Shown piece after piece: positions 25,022 through 33,708 of a stretch of DNA of 37,364 bases (the first letter of the stretch is position 1; every line of letters starts with the position of its first letter). The translations under genes were made by a program, and so were the position numbers. The notes under the pieces are model-generated. The model made no database searches, was not told the origin of the DNA, and worked only from the letters and a program-made list of their open reading frames with translations. This stretch comes from an uncultured Bacteroidota bacterium. GTDB lineage: Bacteria > Bacteroidota > Bacteroidia > Bacteroidales > VadinHA17. The stretch spans positions 1 through 37,364 of the forward strand of contig CAIJYD010000078.1 of the NCBI GenBank assembly GCA_903824785.1. Reading direction: 5' to 3'.

Positions 25022-26434
25022 ATGACTAAAATGGCAAATAAAACATCACGACGTGCATTCATTGCACAAACAGGAATGGTCTCAGCCGGGATAACACTGG
25101 GTGTAAACCCGATGAATGCAAGTAGTTACAAAAGGATTGCCGGAGCAAACGACAAGATCAGGGTCGGATTTATCGGAGTAGGAAACAGGGGATCGCAGCT
25201 TCTTGAGGTCTTTATGAAACAGCCTGATTGTGAAATTGCTGCCTTATGCGATGTATATGAGCCATATATCTTAAGAGATCGTTCTAAAGTAGATCCGCGT
25301 TATCTCATAGACAGGCCGGGTCAGATCCCTAAGATGGGAGAAGTTTTTGCAAATAAAGTTGAAAGATATTCCGATTACAGGAAGTTGTTGGAGAATAAAA
25401 ACATAGATGCCGTGTGCATTGCCACACCTGACCACTGGCATGCAATTATGACTATTGATGCGATAAAAGCAGGAAAAGATGTTTATATAGAAAAACCCCT
25501 TTCAAAAACCATTCATGAAGGCAGGGCAATGGTTAATGCCGGGAAAAACAGCAAGCAGATAGTTACAGTAGGACTGAACCGCAGGGGTGCTCCTACATTT
25601 CAGAAGCTGGCCAAAGAGATTCCTGCCGGAAAAATCGGAAAAATAACATTTGCAAGTGCATGTCATGTCAGCAATATGTTTCCGGGAGGAATAGGAAAGA
25701 TGAAACCCGAAATTCCACCAAAAGATTTTAACTGGGACGCATGGCTCGGCCCACGGGCTTACAGACCATATCAGTATAATATTGCACCTTACATGTTCCG
25801 CTGGTGGGAAGATTACTGCAACCAGATCAGCAACAATGGTGTTCATTATCTTGATCTTATCCGGTGGATGCTGAATGAGGAGTACCCTTCGGTAATCAGT
25901 ACTCTCGGCGGTAAATATGCAGTAGACGACGATCGTACCATACCGGATACCATGCAGGCTACATTTGAATTTGCATCGGGCTGCATTGCTACGATAAATG
26001 TTCTCGAAGCCAGTTCAGGCAGCTTTATCCCATACGGTTTTATTGAATTGCGCGGAACAAAAGGGAATCTTTATACAAATGAAAATGATTATAAGATCTC
26101 TCCCTCCACGCCCGGTCAGTTTCAGAGCTGGGATAAGCTTATGGAGCCTGAAGAGTACAATCTAAGTAAAACAAATAAATTGCAGCCTGGCGACAGTATT
26201 CTTAACAGCACGTCAAATCTTATACGTAACTTCCTTGATTGTGTAAAATCGAGAAATACGCCATTCTCAACTCTTGAGATAGCTCATCGTTCCACCAGTC
26301 TGGCACATCTGGCAACAATTTCACTTATAACAAAGGAGCGGCTTCAATGGGATGGTGTAAAAGAGGTCTTCACCAACTCAGAGGCAGCCAATAAGCTGTT
26401 GCATTATGAGTACCGCAAGCCTTATACTCTTTAA
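25022..26434 (+). CDS. Tat-exported Gfo/Idh/MocA family oxidoreductase (copy 4, plus strand)
   Basis: The start is placed at ATG 25022 (470 residues); ATG 25031 is also possible, while the upstream TTG at 25001 overlaps a likely promoter box. The Tat motif is KTSRRAFIAQTGMVSAG. The Rossmann motif is GFIGVGNRGSQL, the EKP lysine is Lys158, and His275 lies in NNGVHYLDLIRW. An extended loop after the first strands (DRSKVDPRYLIDRPGQIPKM) and WLGPRAYRPYQYN are typical of the long bacterial subfamily. It is the only enzyme gene of the region on the plus strand and converges on the DoxX-fusion gene with a 28-base gap. Being separately transcribed, it may be regulated independently of the other three copies. 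Confidence 0.92.
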   Translation: MTKMANKTSRRAFIAQTGMVSAGITLGVNPMNASSYKRIAGANDKIRVGFIGVGNRGSQLLEVFMKQPDCEIAALCDVYEPYILRDRSKVDPRYLIDRPGQIPKMGEVFANKVERYSDYRKLLENKNIDAVCIATPDHWHAIMTIDAIKAGKDVYIEKPLSKTIHEGRAMVNAGKNSKQIVTVGLNRRGAPTFQKLAKEIPAGKIGKITFASACHVSNMFPGGIGKMKPEIPPKDFNWDAWLGPRAYRPYQYNIAPYMFRWWEDYCNQISNNGVHYLDLIRWMLNEEYPSVISTLGGKYAVDDDRTIPDTMQATFEFASGCIATINVLEASSGSFIPYGFIELRGTKGNLYTNENDYKISPSTPGQFQSWDKLMEPEEYNLSKTNKLQPGDSILNSTSNLIRNFLDCVKSRNTPFSTLEIAHRSTSLAHLATISLITKERLQWDGVKEVFTNSEAANKLLHYEYRKPYTL

Positions 26435-26462
26435 TTATTGTAAGAGGATCTGAATTGCTTTT

Positions 26463-28025
26463 TTAACCATACCATTTCCTTTCGCGCTTCAGATCTGAAT
26501 TAAGAATACTGCAGGTGATGTTTGCGTTTTCAACAACCTGAAAATCAAACATTCCCACACATAAAAAGTCTGCTCCGCTGGAAAAGGCATGGCGAAAACC
26601 ATCTTCCGGCTTAATTGCCCCGGCAGCGAGTACTTTATAAGCTATCCACGGGGTGGTAATATCCTTGAAATAGTCGGAAGTATCCTTATCCGACATACAC
26701 CAGATATTGTCATGCATCATATTGTGCTCCTCTCCCTCCTTTGGAAGTTCTGTATTTAAAGGATCGATGGGTGTAGCCGACCAGTATCTGTTATGATGAA
26801 AGGTCTTCATGAAAAAGTCCGGCTTGATTCCGTTTTCGGCACAGGCTTTAGGAACAAGGATTGAATGAGCAGCAGTACCTGCAATAAGTCCCTGTTTCTG
26901 AATATATTCAATAGGTTTTCTCAGATCATCTATCTTTTTATCATAAACGATTTTATCGGCTATTCCGCCCATTACAAAGGCACCGATGGCACCATTATCT
27001 ATTGCCGTTTTAATATTTGTCAGATCGTCACCTTTTGGATAAGTCTGGGCAAGCCACTGCACCTTTCCTCCTCTTTTCCAGTATTTATCAAGGATTCTAA
27101 TTGTGTTTTCGTCACACCTGAAAATGGCAGTATTTATTCCGCAAGCCTCACATAGCCAGAGTGTCTCAATAACTTTTTCGTCGGTAAAATATTTCTTAAG
27201 CCATGTTGAAACATAAATAAGATCGCGTGCATGGGCAAATCCGCTGATAAGGTTACCGCCTATCATAGTGCGGCTCAAAACAATATCTTTTATTTTACCT
27301 GTTGGAACCTGTCCTTTAAGTTCACTGATCGACTGTGATTTTCCGAGCGATAATGAAGCTCCTGTAACCGCTTCCGGTCTGGCTGCGAGGTTGCCCTCTT
27401 CAAAACTGATCCAGCCTCTTTTCTTAGCCATCCCGAAGAAGGCTGCTCCGAACAGAGGAACTACAGCAAGGTTTTTTATCAATTCGCGGCGGGAAGTGTC
27501 GTATGACTCAAGTATTTCGTGATTGTCGGCAGTGGGAAACTTCTGATCCTTTCTTTTTGCATGTGAATAACCAATAAATCTTTGTATCCCGAAAAAGTAA
27601 TCATCACGGAAAGATGCAATAACAACCAGTATAACTGCTTCAATAAGGTTATAATTGACTAAATAAAAATGGCTTTGCGAAGGTAATGATGAAGCAACAA
27701 AAGGAGGATTGGCTATATAATACAGGATTAGAAGAAAAACTCCGGCGATGGATGCCGCTCTGGTAAAAAGACCAAGAAACAGACAAAAACCTATTATCAG
27801 CAGCCCCCATATATTCAGGAAATCGACTACCTGAAGTGTAGTATTACTGCTTATCAGCCAGTGAAAAAATCCTGAAAAAAGCCACTTCGACTCCATCAGA
27901 TATGAAGATGAGGACCACCCTTTATTAAATAATTTAGAGACTCCTTCAAAAAGAAAATGCCAGCCCACAACTATGCGGAGTATGGTCAGGAACCAGACTG
28001 CAACTTTGTTATTACTATTTGTCAT
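26463..28025 (-). CDS. DoxX-like membrane domain fused via internal Tat motif to a TIM-barrel-like domain
   Basis: The 520-residue product has a DoxX-like four-helix part (about residues 8-145, starting WFLTILRIVVGWHFLFEGVSKL, shown here only as its pattern: FLTILRIVVGWHFLFEG). A charged linker leads to TSRRELIKN (178-186), a twin-arginine motif, and a short hydrophobic run LAVVPLFGAAFFGMA (186-200). The rest (about 245-520) is soluble, opens like a TIM-barrel or aldo/keto-reductase-related protein (SRTMIGGNLISGFAHARDL), and has repeated strand-helix units. I cannot name its family. Four helices leave the linker in the cytoplasm, and the RR motif is placed to send the C-terminal domain out by Tat, as in multi-spanning Rieske proteins. 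It follows the M55 and DegT genes closely (29 and 18 bases), so it is probably co-expressed with them. Confidence 0.8.
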   Translation of the reverse strand: MTNSNNKVAVWFLTILRIVVGWHFLFEGVSKLFNKGWSSSSYLMESKWLFSGFFHWLISSNTTLQVVDFLNIWGLLIIGFCLFLGLFTRAASIAGVFLLILYYIANPPFVASSLPSQSHFYLVNYNLIEAVILVVIASFRDDYFFGIQRFIGYSHAKRKDQKFPTADNHEILESYDTSRRELIKNLAVVPLFGAAFFGMAKKRGWISFEEGNLAARPEAVTGASLSLGKSQSISELKGQVPTGKIKDIVLSRTMIGGNLISGFAHARDLIYVSTWLKKYFTDEKVIETLWLCEACGINTAIFRCDENTIRILDKYWKRGGKVQWLAQTYPKGDDLTNIKTAIDNGAIGAFVMGGIADKIVYDKKIDDLRKPIEYIQKQGLIAGTAAHSILVPKACAENGIKPDFFMKTFHHNRYWSATPIDPLNTELPKEGEEHNMMHDNIWCMSDKDTSDYFKDITTPWIAYKVLAAGAIKPEDGFRHAFSSGADFLCVGMFDFQVVENANITCSILNSDLKRERKWYG

Positions 28026-28054
28026 AATTTAATTTTGATTTAGTATTATGCTGA

Positions 28055-28942
28055 CTATTTTCCTAATAAGTGAAGTGCATCAGGAATTGTCCATTCTTTT
28101 GTAATAAGTTTTGGTTTCGGTAAAGCAGGATCAAGATCGAGGTATTCCAGCTTTGCCTGAATGGGTATTTTCAGAATATACGGTTTACAATCCGGAATGG
28201 CAGCTATTGCTTTTCTGGCTCCTTCATAAAGAGCTTTCCGCGTTTCCTCGAAGGGATAAAGGATTGCTGATTCCCTTCCGACTCCCTCTTTTGTTGCAAC
28301 AGTTACAACGCCATTTCCAAAGAATCTGGTTGCTTCACGGCAAGTGGCTACATCGCCGGTAACCAGAACAGGCGGCACACCAAAATAGCCCGCAATGGCT
28401 GCTGTCTGGACCAGCTCGCCTGATTCCACACCATTGTACCAGTATCTGTTTTCATTTTTTGATGACTGTGTATGGTTTAACACTCCATCAGGGGTACCCA
28501 TCATTGCATGAAATCCAAACATAACTATACCGGAGAATGTTTTATCAAGAGACCAGCTGTTACCGAAGGGTCTGGGCAACCCTGTAAGATATTTAGCGCC
28601 GGGCACCATCAGATGAGGTATCATTGCCTGATTGCCATGGCCGTCAACAATGAATATCTCAGTAGCTCCGCCATCGCGGAGACCACGTACCACTGCAGCA
28701 AGATCTCCCATAAAATATTCACATGCCTGGATATTGGCAGGAGAATCCTTATCGCGGGTCTGAGAAAATTTATAAACCCCGCTCACCCCTTCGAGATCAG
28801 TTTCAATAAAGATCTTTATCTGTGCCGATAGTGAAGAACAGAATGTGAAGTAAAGAAGGATAAATACTGAAATATTCCTGAAACAGGAATACCGGAATAA
28901 CTTTATTCCCCGATATACGACTGAATTAAAATAACTTACCAT
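28055..28942 (-). CDS. M55 family (DppA-like) D-aminopeptidase, exported
   Basis: The 295-residue product has a long N-terminal region and a hydrophobic signal ending SLSAQ (about residue 41). The mature protein starts IKIFIETDLEGVSGV, with metal ligands Asp49 and Glu51, then His102 in VDGHGNQ, His145 in FGFHAMMG and a glutamate in VESGE (173-176). This is the complete M55 zinc set. DppA-type enzymes release D-amino acids, such as D-Ala, from short peptides; the Bacillus enzyme is cytoplasmic, whereas this one appears exported. It is 18 bases after the second DegT gene and 29 bases before the DoxX fusion. Supplying amino acid donors to the aminotransferase is a speculative role. Confidence 0.9.
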   Translation of the reverse strand: MVSYFNSVVYRGIKLFRYSCFRNISVFILLYFTFCSSLSAQIKIFIETDLEGVSGVYKFSQTRDKDSPANIQACEYFMGDLAAVVRGLRDGGATEIFIVDGHGNQAMIPHLMVPGAKYLTGLPRPFGNSWSLDKTFSGIVMFGFHAMMGTPDGVLNHTQSSKNENRYWYNGVESGELVQTAAIAGYFGVPPVLVTGDVATCREATRFFGNGVVTVATKEGVGRESAILYPFEETRKALYEGARKAIAAIPDCKPYILKIPIQAKLEYLDLDPALPKPKLITKEWTIPDALHLLGK

Positions 28943-28960
28943 GATATTAGTATTTAAATT

Positions 28961-30334
28961 TTATTTTTGATTTTTAATCTTTTCTGCATTACTGTGAATC
29001 CGATCAATTGCGGTTGCGATATCGTCCATATCGGCTTTCCCCGCAAGAAGCATATTCTGGCCGAACCATACTGCCTCTTCACATAAAATGTCGTTTGCAG
29101 GGCATTGATTATTCTCCATATACTTTTTATAATCAAGCATTTCTGCAGGGTACATAAGCTTGTAGTTTTTTGTTTTGAAAGTATTTTTCAGGAATGCCAT
29201 TTTATTAAGCGGTGTGTATCCGCCCGAACAGGGGATTCCTTCAGCACTGAGTGCTTTCAGGAAGAGTCCTCTAGACAATCCTTTGAATTCCTCTTTTTTG
29301 TATCTGAAGGGGAAAAGGTGGAAGGCCGCTCTAGTCACTTTTTCGTTGAACCTGTAAGGTAATATGCCGGGAATATTTTTGATTTTCGATTTCAGGTATT
29401 CCGCATTTTCATTCCTTACTGTTGTTTGTTCCTGTAACCTTTTCATCTGTGCGAGTCCTATTGCTGCCTGATATTCAGTCATTCGCAGTTTAGTACCCGG
29501 AATAACTGTTTCAGAACCAAATTCGCCAATCATTGTCCCGTACGGGTTGCCATAATTATGATAGGAGTAACATCTGTCCATAAACTGCTCATCGTCGCTG
29601 ATAATTGCTCCGCCTTCTCCTATTGGGATGTTTTTTGAATTCTGAAAGCTGAAGCAACCTGCATTACCGAATGTACCTACTTTTTTATGGTCTATCTCAG
29701 CCAGCCATGCCTGGCAGGCATCCTCTACCACGAGAAGGTTATGCTTACGGGCTATTACCATTATCTTTACCATGTCAGCAGGCAGACCGAGGATATGAAC
29801 CGGCATTATGGCTTTTGTCCGGGGTGTTATCCTGGCTTCAATTTTTGTATGATCGATCTGGAATGTTTCAGGGTCAACATCAGCAAATACAGGCATTGCA
29901 CCTGTCTGAATGATGGCCGCTATTGTTGCAATAAAAGTATAAGGAGGAACGATTACCTCATCACCTCCGCCGATACCCAGCTGAACGAGCGCGGCAATAA
30001 GGGCATTGGTTCCGTTTACAACGGCCAGACAACGCTTTGCACCGCTGATCTCAGCCCATTGTTTCTCAAATTCGGTAACTACTCCTGCCCGCGACCATAC
30101 GCCGCTGCGAAGGACTTTAAGAAGCAGTTCTTCGTCGGTAGCCGGATTCCACATAGGCCATTCCTGCCAGCCTTTTGTTCTTAGCTTCTGTCCGCCAAGT
30201 ATCGCAGGCAGAGCTGAATCATTACCATAATTTGTGAGGAGTGCCGGACCAACCCCCATAGCTACGGCTGCCCCAATGCCAGCCAGTGAATTCTGTTTTA
30301 CAAATTCACGCCTTGAATAATTTTTTTTTGACAT
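28961..30334 (-). CDS. Tat-exported DegT/DnrJ/EryC1/StrS-family aminotransferase (copy 2)
   Basis: The 457-residue product is a paralog of the protein at 14293-15639. The Tat motif is NYSRREFVKQNSLAG. PLP-site elements are VVNGTNALIAAL, PPYTFIATIAAI, LVVEDACQAW (Asp205) and SFQNSKNIPIGEGGAI with Schiff-base Lys234. Sequence similarity to copy 1 extends over the full length (for example W-W-P/W spacing after the signal, and AxFHLFPFRYKKE against AVYHLYPFRYIKE), pointing to a shared substrate class. The family acts on keto-sugars or keto-cyclitols. It is first in a tight group with the M55 peptidase and the DoxX fusion. Periplasmic location is inferred from the signal. Confidence 0.93.
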   Translation of the reverse strand: MSKKNYSRREFVKQNSLAGIGAAVAMGVGPALLTNYGNDSALPAILGGQKLRTKGWQEWPMWNPATDEELLLKVLRSGVWSRAGVVTEFEKQWAEISGAKRCLAVVNGTNALIAALVQLGIGGGDEVIVPPYTFIATIAAIIQTGAMPVFADVDPETFQIDHTKIEARITPRTKAIMPVHILGLPADMVKIMVIARKHNLLVVEDACQAWLAEIDHKKVGTFGNAGCFSFQNSKNIPIGEGGAIISDDEQFMDRCYSYHNYGNPYGTMIGEFGSETVIPGTKLRMTEYQAAIGLAQMKRLQEQTTVRNENAEYLKSKIKNIPGILPYRFNEKVTRAAFHLFPFRYKKEEFKGLSRGLFLKALSAEGIPCSGGYTPLNKMAFLKNTFKTKNYKLMYPAEMLDYKKYMENNQCPANDILCEEAVWFGQNMLLAGKADMDDIATAIDRIHSNAEKIKNQK

Positions 30335-30455
30335 TTCCTTCTCTTTTAAGTATCAGATTCAATTTATCTATTATTTCCTAAACTTTCTTTGTCATATTTA
30401 TCAGATCATCCATACCTGCATTCTACCTGTCAATGAACATTAAACAGGGTTGGTT

Positions 30456-31241
30456 TTACAAGTTTAAGAATCTTTTCGCATTTCCCGACCTGATAAGTTC
30501 CCTGGTTGCCTCATCAGCCTCATTTTCTCTCAGGGAGTCAATGCGCAACAGTCCTGCAAGATAATCCAGAACAGGAGAATGAGTACCAAATGCAAACTTA
30601 TCTTTGCCGTATATCTTTATCATTTCACCAAGGTTGGAGAGTGATTTTCCTGAAGTATCAAACAGAAGTGTGGTTTTTTTCAGGAGTTCTTTATCCTCAT
30701 TATTGACTATTATGCTGTTTGCAGGGTTCACAATAAAATATTTTGCATCCGGAACCAGCTTTATTATGGGCATTATCTCCTTCATCGACCATTCATTCGG
30801 GATGTCCATCCATGAGCGCTGCCTGGAATCAACAATCCGGTGAGCGAATGTTACAATCAGTCCATAGTCGCGGGCAAGCTTAACAAGTTCCACGCTGGCC
30901 GGATCGGCAATCTCATAATCGTGATAAAGAGGATAGAGGCAGATCCCTTTCATTCCCATCTTCCCTCTGCAAATTTCCAGATCATTTTTCCAACCTGCAT
31001 AAGAGGGGTTAAGAACTGCAAATGGAATAAAACGGTTTGCAAATTTTTTATCCGATCTGATTTCATCATACAATTCCTCATTTGCTGCCTGTGTATCCTT
31101 GTAAAAGATTCCGTTCAGGTTGCTTATCACTGACAGTTCCACACCAAACTTATTCATTCTTTCCAGAAGAGTCTGACAGGTGTTATATTTAAGTTGCTTA
31201 AAAGGCCAGTGGCCAATATGAGCATTTATATCAAGCAACAT
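30456..31241 (-). CDS. Amidohydrolase-family protein without signal, atypical metal site
   Basis: The 261-residue product begins directly with LLDINAHIGHWPF (His8, His11), a variant of the HxH start of amidohydrolase-2 enzymes, and has no signal peptide, so it is predicted cytoplasmic. AHRIVDSRQ follows near the middle. The usual C-terminal GSD/GTD metal aspartate is replaced by His in FGTHSPVLDY, so the metal site is either altered or lost. It overlaps the upstream amidohydrolase gene by 11 bases (ATGTTGCTTGA), indicating translational coupling. A strong Shine-Dalgarno site within the upstream gene supports this start. Members of this branch are uncharacterised; lactone or decarboxylation chemistry is possible but unsupported. 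Confidence 0.82.
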   Translation of the reverse strand: MLLDINAHIGHWPFKQLKYNTCQTLLERMNKFGVELSVISNLNGIFYKDTQAANEELYDEIRSDKKFANRFIPFAVLNPSYAGWKNDLEICRGKMGMKGICLYPLYHDYEIADPASVELVKLARDYGLIVTFAHRIVDSRQRSWMDIPNEWSMKEIMPIIKLVPDAKYFIVNPANSIIVNNEDKELLKKTTLLFDTSGKSLSNLGEMIKIYGKDKFAFGTHSPVLDYLAGLLRIDSLRENEADEATRELIRSGNAKRFLNL

Positions 31242-32154
31242 TATATCCTCCCTTTTTTAGCATATTATTATAATTTTCAAAGAATATCTTTTTCCGTTGA
31301 GATTCAGTCAGGTCAGCTGCAAGAATCTTACTTACACTCTGATAATAAGAGTTGTCTGATCCAAAGAACAGTCTCTCTTCTCCAAGATATTTCAAGGCAT
31401 AATTTAAAATATTTCCCTCATTATTGCTTCCTGAAACATCGACATAAATGTTAGGAAAATCCTGTAAAGCCTTACATTCATACTCCCAGTCTCCACCTGC
31501 TCCGATATGGGCAAACTGAAGCATCGCCTCAGGATATCTGCGGGCAACTTCAGCAAAATCCTCCGGGGTTGACTCGTTCGGATAGAGATTTCCATATTTG
31601 GTGCGGTAACCGCCACGCCCCAGTCCGGAATATGAATGCATTAGAATAATCATCTTAAGGTCAATCATTTTCTCAATAACAGGATAGTATAACGGATCGT
31701 TTATTTTAACCTGGTAGTAAACCTTTAACCCCACCATTCCCTCTGCTACACAACGGCTTATCTCTTCAATAGACTCTTTCGGGTATTGTGGATTAAGAGT
31801 GAACTGTGCAATGAACCGACCAGGGAATTTCTTCATAACACTTATCATCATATCATTTGAAACGGCATATTCACTGTGTGGTGCATCAAAACCGGTTACA
31901 GGGCGTGAAATGACCAGTTTTTCAATCCCAAGCCTGTCTGCAAAATCAAGCAGCACCTCAGGGCCTGTTTCAGGAGAAAGATAAACGTGTGTGTGAGAAT
32001 CTATTTTCCGGTATTTCATAAGTTCCTTCATTACATTATATGAAGGAGAATCCGGGTTATCGTCTGAACCTGTTAACCTGGCAGCAGAACCAAGGAACAA
32101 ACCTGCAGCAGATAAGGCTGTGTCTGATAAAAACTCTCTCCGATTGATGGTCAC
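31231..32154 (-). CDS. Tat-type amidohydrolase family protein
   Basis: The start is GTG at 32154, as an in-frame stop lies a few codons upstream and the Tat motif INRREFLSDTALSAAG follows at once. The 307-residue product has the amidohydrolase-2 TIM-barrel pattern: DSHTHVYL (His54, His56), GLKVYYQV, ILMHSYSG, FAHIGAGG and FFGSDNSYY with the metal aspartate. The metal ligand set is complete, unlike in its overlapping partner, so this is probably the active hydrolase or decarboxylase of the pair. Family members hydrolyse lactones or decarboxylate ring acids. If the neighbouring dehydrogenases make aldonolactones, a lactonase role would be logical; this is inference. Confidence 0.87.
   Translation of the reverse strand: MTINRREFLSDTALSAAGLFLGSAARLTGSDDNPDSPSYNVMKELMKYRKIDSHTHVYLSPETGPEVLLDFADRLGIEKLVISRPVTGFDAPHSEYAVSNDMMISVMKKFPGRFIAQFTLNPQYPKESIEEISRCVAEGMVGLKVYYQVKINDPLYYPVIEKMIDLKMIILMHSYSGLGRGGYRTKYGNLYPNESTPEDFAEVARRYPEAMLQFAHIGAGGDWEYECKALQDFPNIYVDVSGSNNEGNILNYALKYLGEERLFFGSDNSYYQSVSKILAADLTESQRKKIFFENYNNMLKKGGYNVA
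31246..31252 (-). promoter_or_regulatory. Strong Shine-Dalgarno site for the coupled amidohydrolase
   Basis: On the minus strand GGGAGGA is followed by TATA and then the ATG at 31241. It lies within the last codons of the overlapping upstream gene. Such a strong site is unusual here, where most starts have only A-rich leaders, and it fixes the start of the downstream gene. Confidence 0.65.
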
Positions 32155-32255
32155 TGCAATTTTAAATTAAATGAGAACCTGAAATCACAAACATCTTTTT
32201 GAAAGGATTTTCAACCGTTATGTCATTTTCGTTATTGATAACCGAATGTCGGTTT

Positions 32256-33647
32256 TTATTTTTGCAATACTTTTTTTACTCCGGTTCTAACTGCCAGTTT
32301 TTCAAATTCTTTCAGGATCCTGGCCTCTATTCCTGAATCCCATTTGCATGGTAACCCATAAACCATCTGTGACGATTCTCCCTCATAGCCACCTTCATTG
32401 AGTATTATTTCTGAAGGAATATAAGCCATTACATCATTGGCATAACCCATTACAAATATATCGGGACCGAAAAGCTTTTTGAGTTCAATTGCATATTGAA
32501 TCGTGAGTTCCCCTCCAAGGACCATAATAACCTGTTCGCCCAGTTTCCAGATCTCAACAGGGTATGGATAGGAGGAAGGTAAAGATCCCCTTTTCCTGAG
32601 AGTTTCAAGCTGACTGGCAGCCCAGTGTTTCTGATATCCCTCCTTTTCATTCTCCATTTTTATCAATTCTTCTTTTGAAAGCGGATTTGCAAAAGGAAGA
32701 TCCAGTTCAGAATAGGATGTTGAGACAGAAGGTTCAAGCTTATTAATATCCTCATTCAGAACCCGTTCTACAGCAGCTGCCAGTTCTCTTCCATATTGCT
32801 GTGCCAGGGCAACTGTCCTGCGAGGCAATGGATTCTGGTCTGCTCCTGCACCCTGAAAGAACATTGCTGTAACACCGGGGTGAAGTTTTTCGAGTTCAAT
32901 CTGAGCGAAACCCGGATAATCTCCGGAAAACATATAGGAATTCAGAACAGTAGCATGGCAGGCGTAACCAAATGCGACAGCAATAAGTTTTCCCGCTTCA
33001 TCTGTTACTTTTATAACAGGAACCGAAAAGTCGTTTGGCCCTTTCAGTTCAGTCTGAAGGTTTAGTGAAGCCTCGTTATTGTTTCGACGGTTTACCTGAA
33101 AACGGGTAACTCCGTTTTGAGAAAAAATCTGAGCCGGTACCAAAGAATGAATAGCTTCACCTGTGAGGGCAACTAGCTTTTTTTCAATATTATCGGAATA
33201 CTTTCTGACAACTTCAGTCTGCTTCTCATCGAGGGGATAAATATCAAAAAGAGCCTCCATCAGAACAGGGCCCGTATGAGTATGCGAGCTGCTTAATATT
33301 ATCTGCGATCTGGTTAAACCGTATTTAACTGCTATCTGGTTTCTAATGCGGTCCGACATCTTTTTGGGAATTCCCAATAGATCGGTTGTTATCAGCACCA
33401 CCTTTTTCCCTTTAGCATCTTCAATGGCCAAAGCTTTTGCCCACAGGTCAACCAGAGTACCTTCTGAAGGATGTTCGCGGGAAGCATAACCTGCCATCCA
33501 TACAGGTTCCTGAGGAGTAATTATTACACGGGCAACACCGGCTTTCCACCCTTTTGCAACTGCCTGCGGTCCCTGCGCAACAGAAATATTAAAATGCAAA
33601 AAGATTATAATAGCAGATAGGATTGAAACAGGAATAGTCTTCTTCAT
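32256..33647 (-). CDS. Neutral/alkaline ceramidase N-terminal-domain protein (copy 1), secreted
   Basis: The start is placed at ATG 33647, which gives a clean Sec signal (to SVAQG, about residue 26) and 463 residues; ATG 33680 adds 11 polar residues. The mature part starts GWKAGVARVIITPQEPVWMAGY, the classical opening of the family. Zinc ligands His122 and His124 are in SSSHTHTGP and His231 in YACHATVL. The catalytic-serine loop of true neutral ceramidases (GDVSPN) corresponds here to FFQGAGADQNP, without the serine. It is also much shorter than ceramidases, lacking their C-terminal Ig-like domain. It is therefore a zinc hydrolase of the superfamily with unknown substrate. The neighbour at 33709-35133 is a divergent paralog. 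Confidence 0.85.
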   Translation of the reverse strand: MKKTIPVSILSAIIIFLHFNISVAQGPQAVAKGWKAGVARVIITPQEPVWMAGYASREHPSEGTLVDLWAKALAIEDAKGKKVVLITTDLLGIPKKMSDRIRNQIAVKYGLTRSQIILSSSHTHTGPVLMEALFDIYPLDEKQTEVVRKYSDNIEKKLVALTGEAIHSLVPAQIFSQNGVTRFQVNRRNNNEASLNLQTELKGPNDFSVPVIKVTDEAGKLIAVAFGYACHATVLNSYMFSGDYPGFAQIELEKLHPGVTAMFFQGAGADQNPLPRRTVALAQQYGRELAAAVERVLNEDINKLEPSVSTSYSELDLPFANPLSKEELIKMENEKEGYQKHWAASQLETLRKRGSLPSSYPYPVEIWKLGEQVIMVLGGELTIQYAIELKKLFGPDIFVMGYANDVMAYIPSEIILNEGGYEGESSQMVYGLPCKWDSGIEARILKEFEKLAVRTGVKKVLQK

Positions 33648-33708
33648 TATAGTTGTTTTATTGATATCCCCCGAAAACATTTTAAACGTAATAAATTTAT
33701 TGCCAGAC

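Noticed and set aside
32240-32264. Hairpin AACCGA-ATG-TCGGTT followed by a T-rich run on the plus strand
   Set aside because: It has terminator form only for plus-strand transcription, but no plus-strand gene leads into it, and the stem is only six base pairs.
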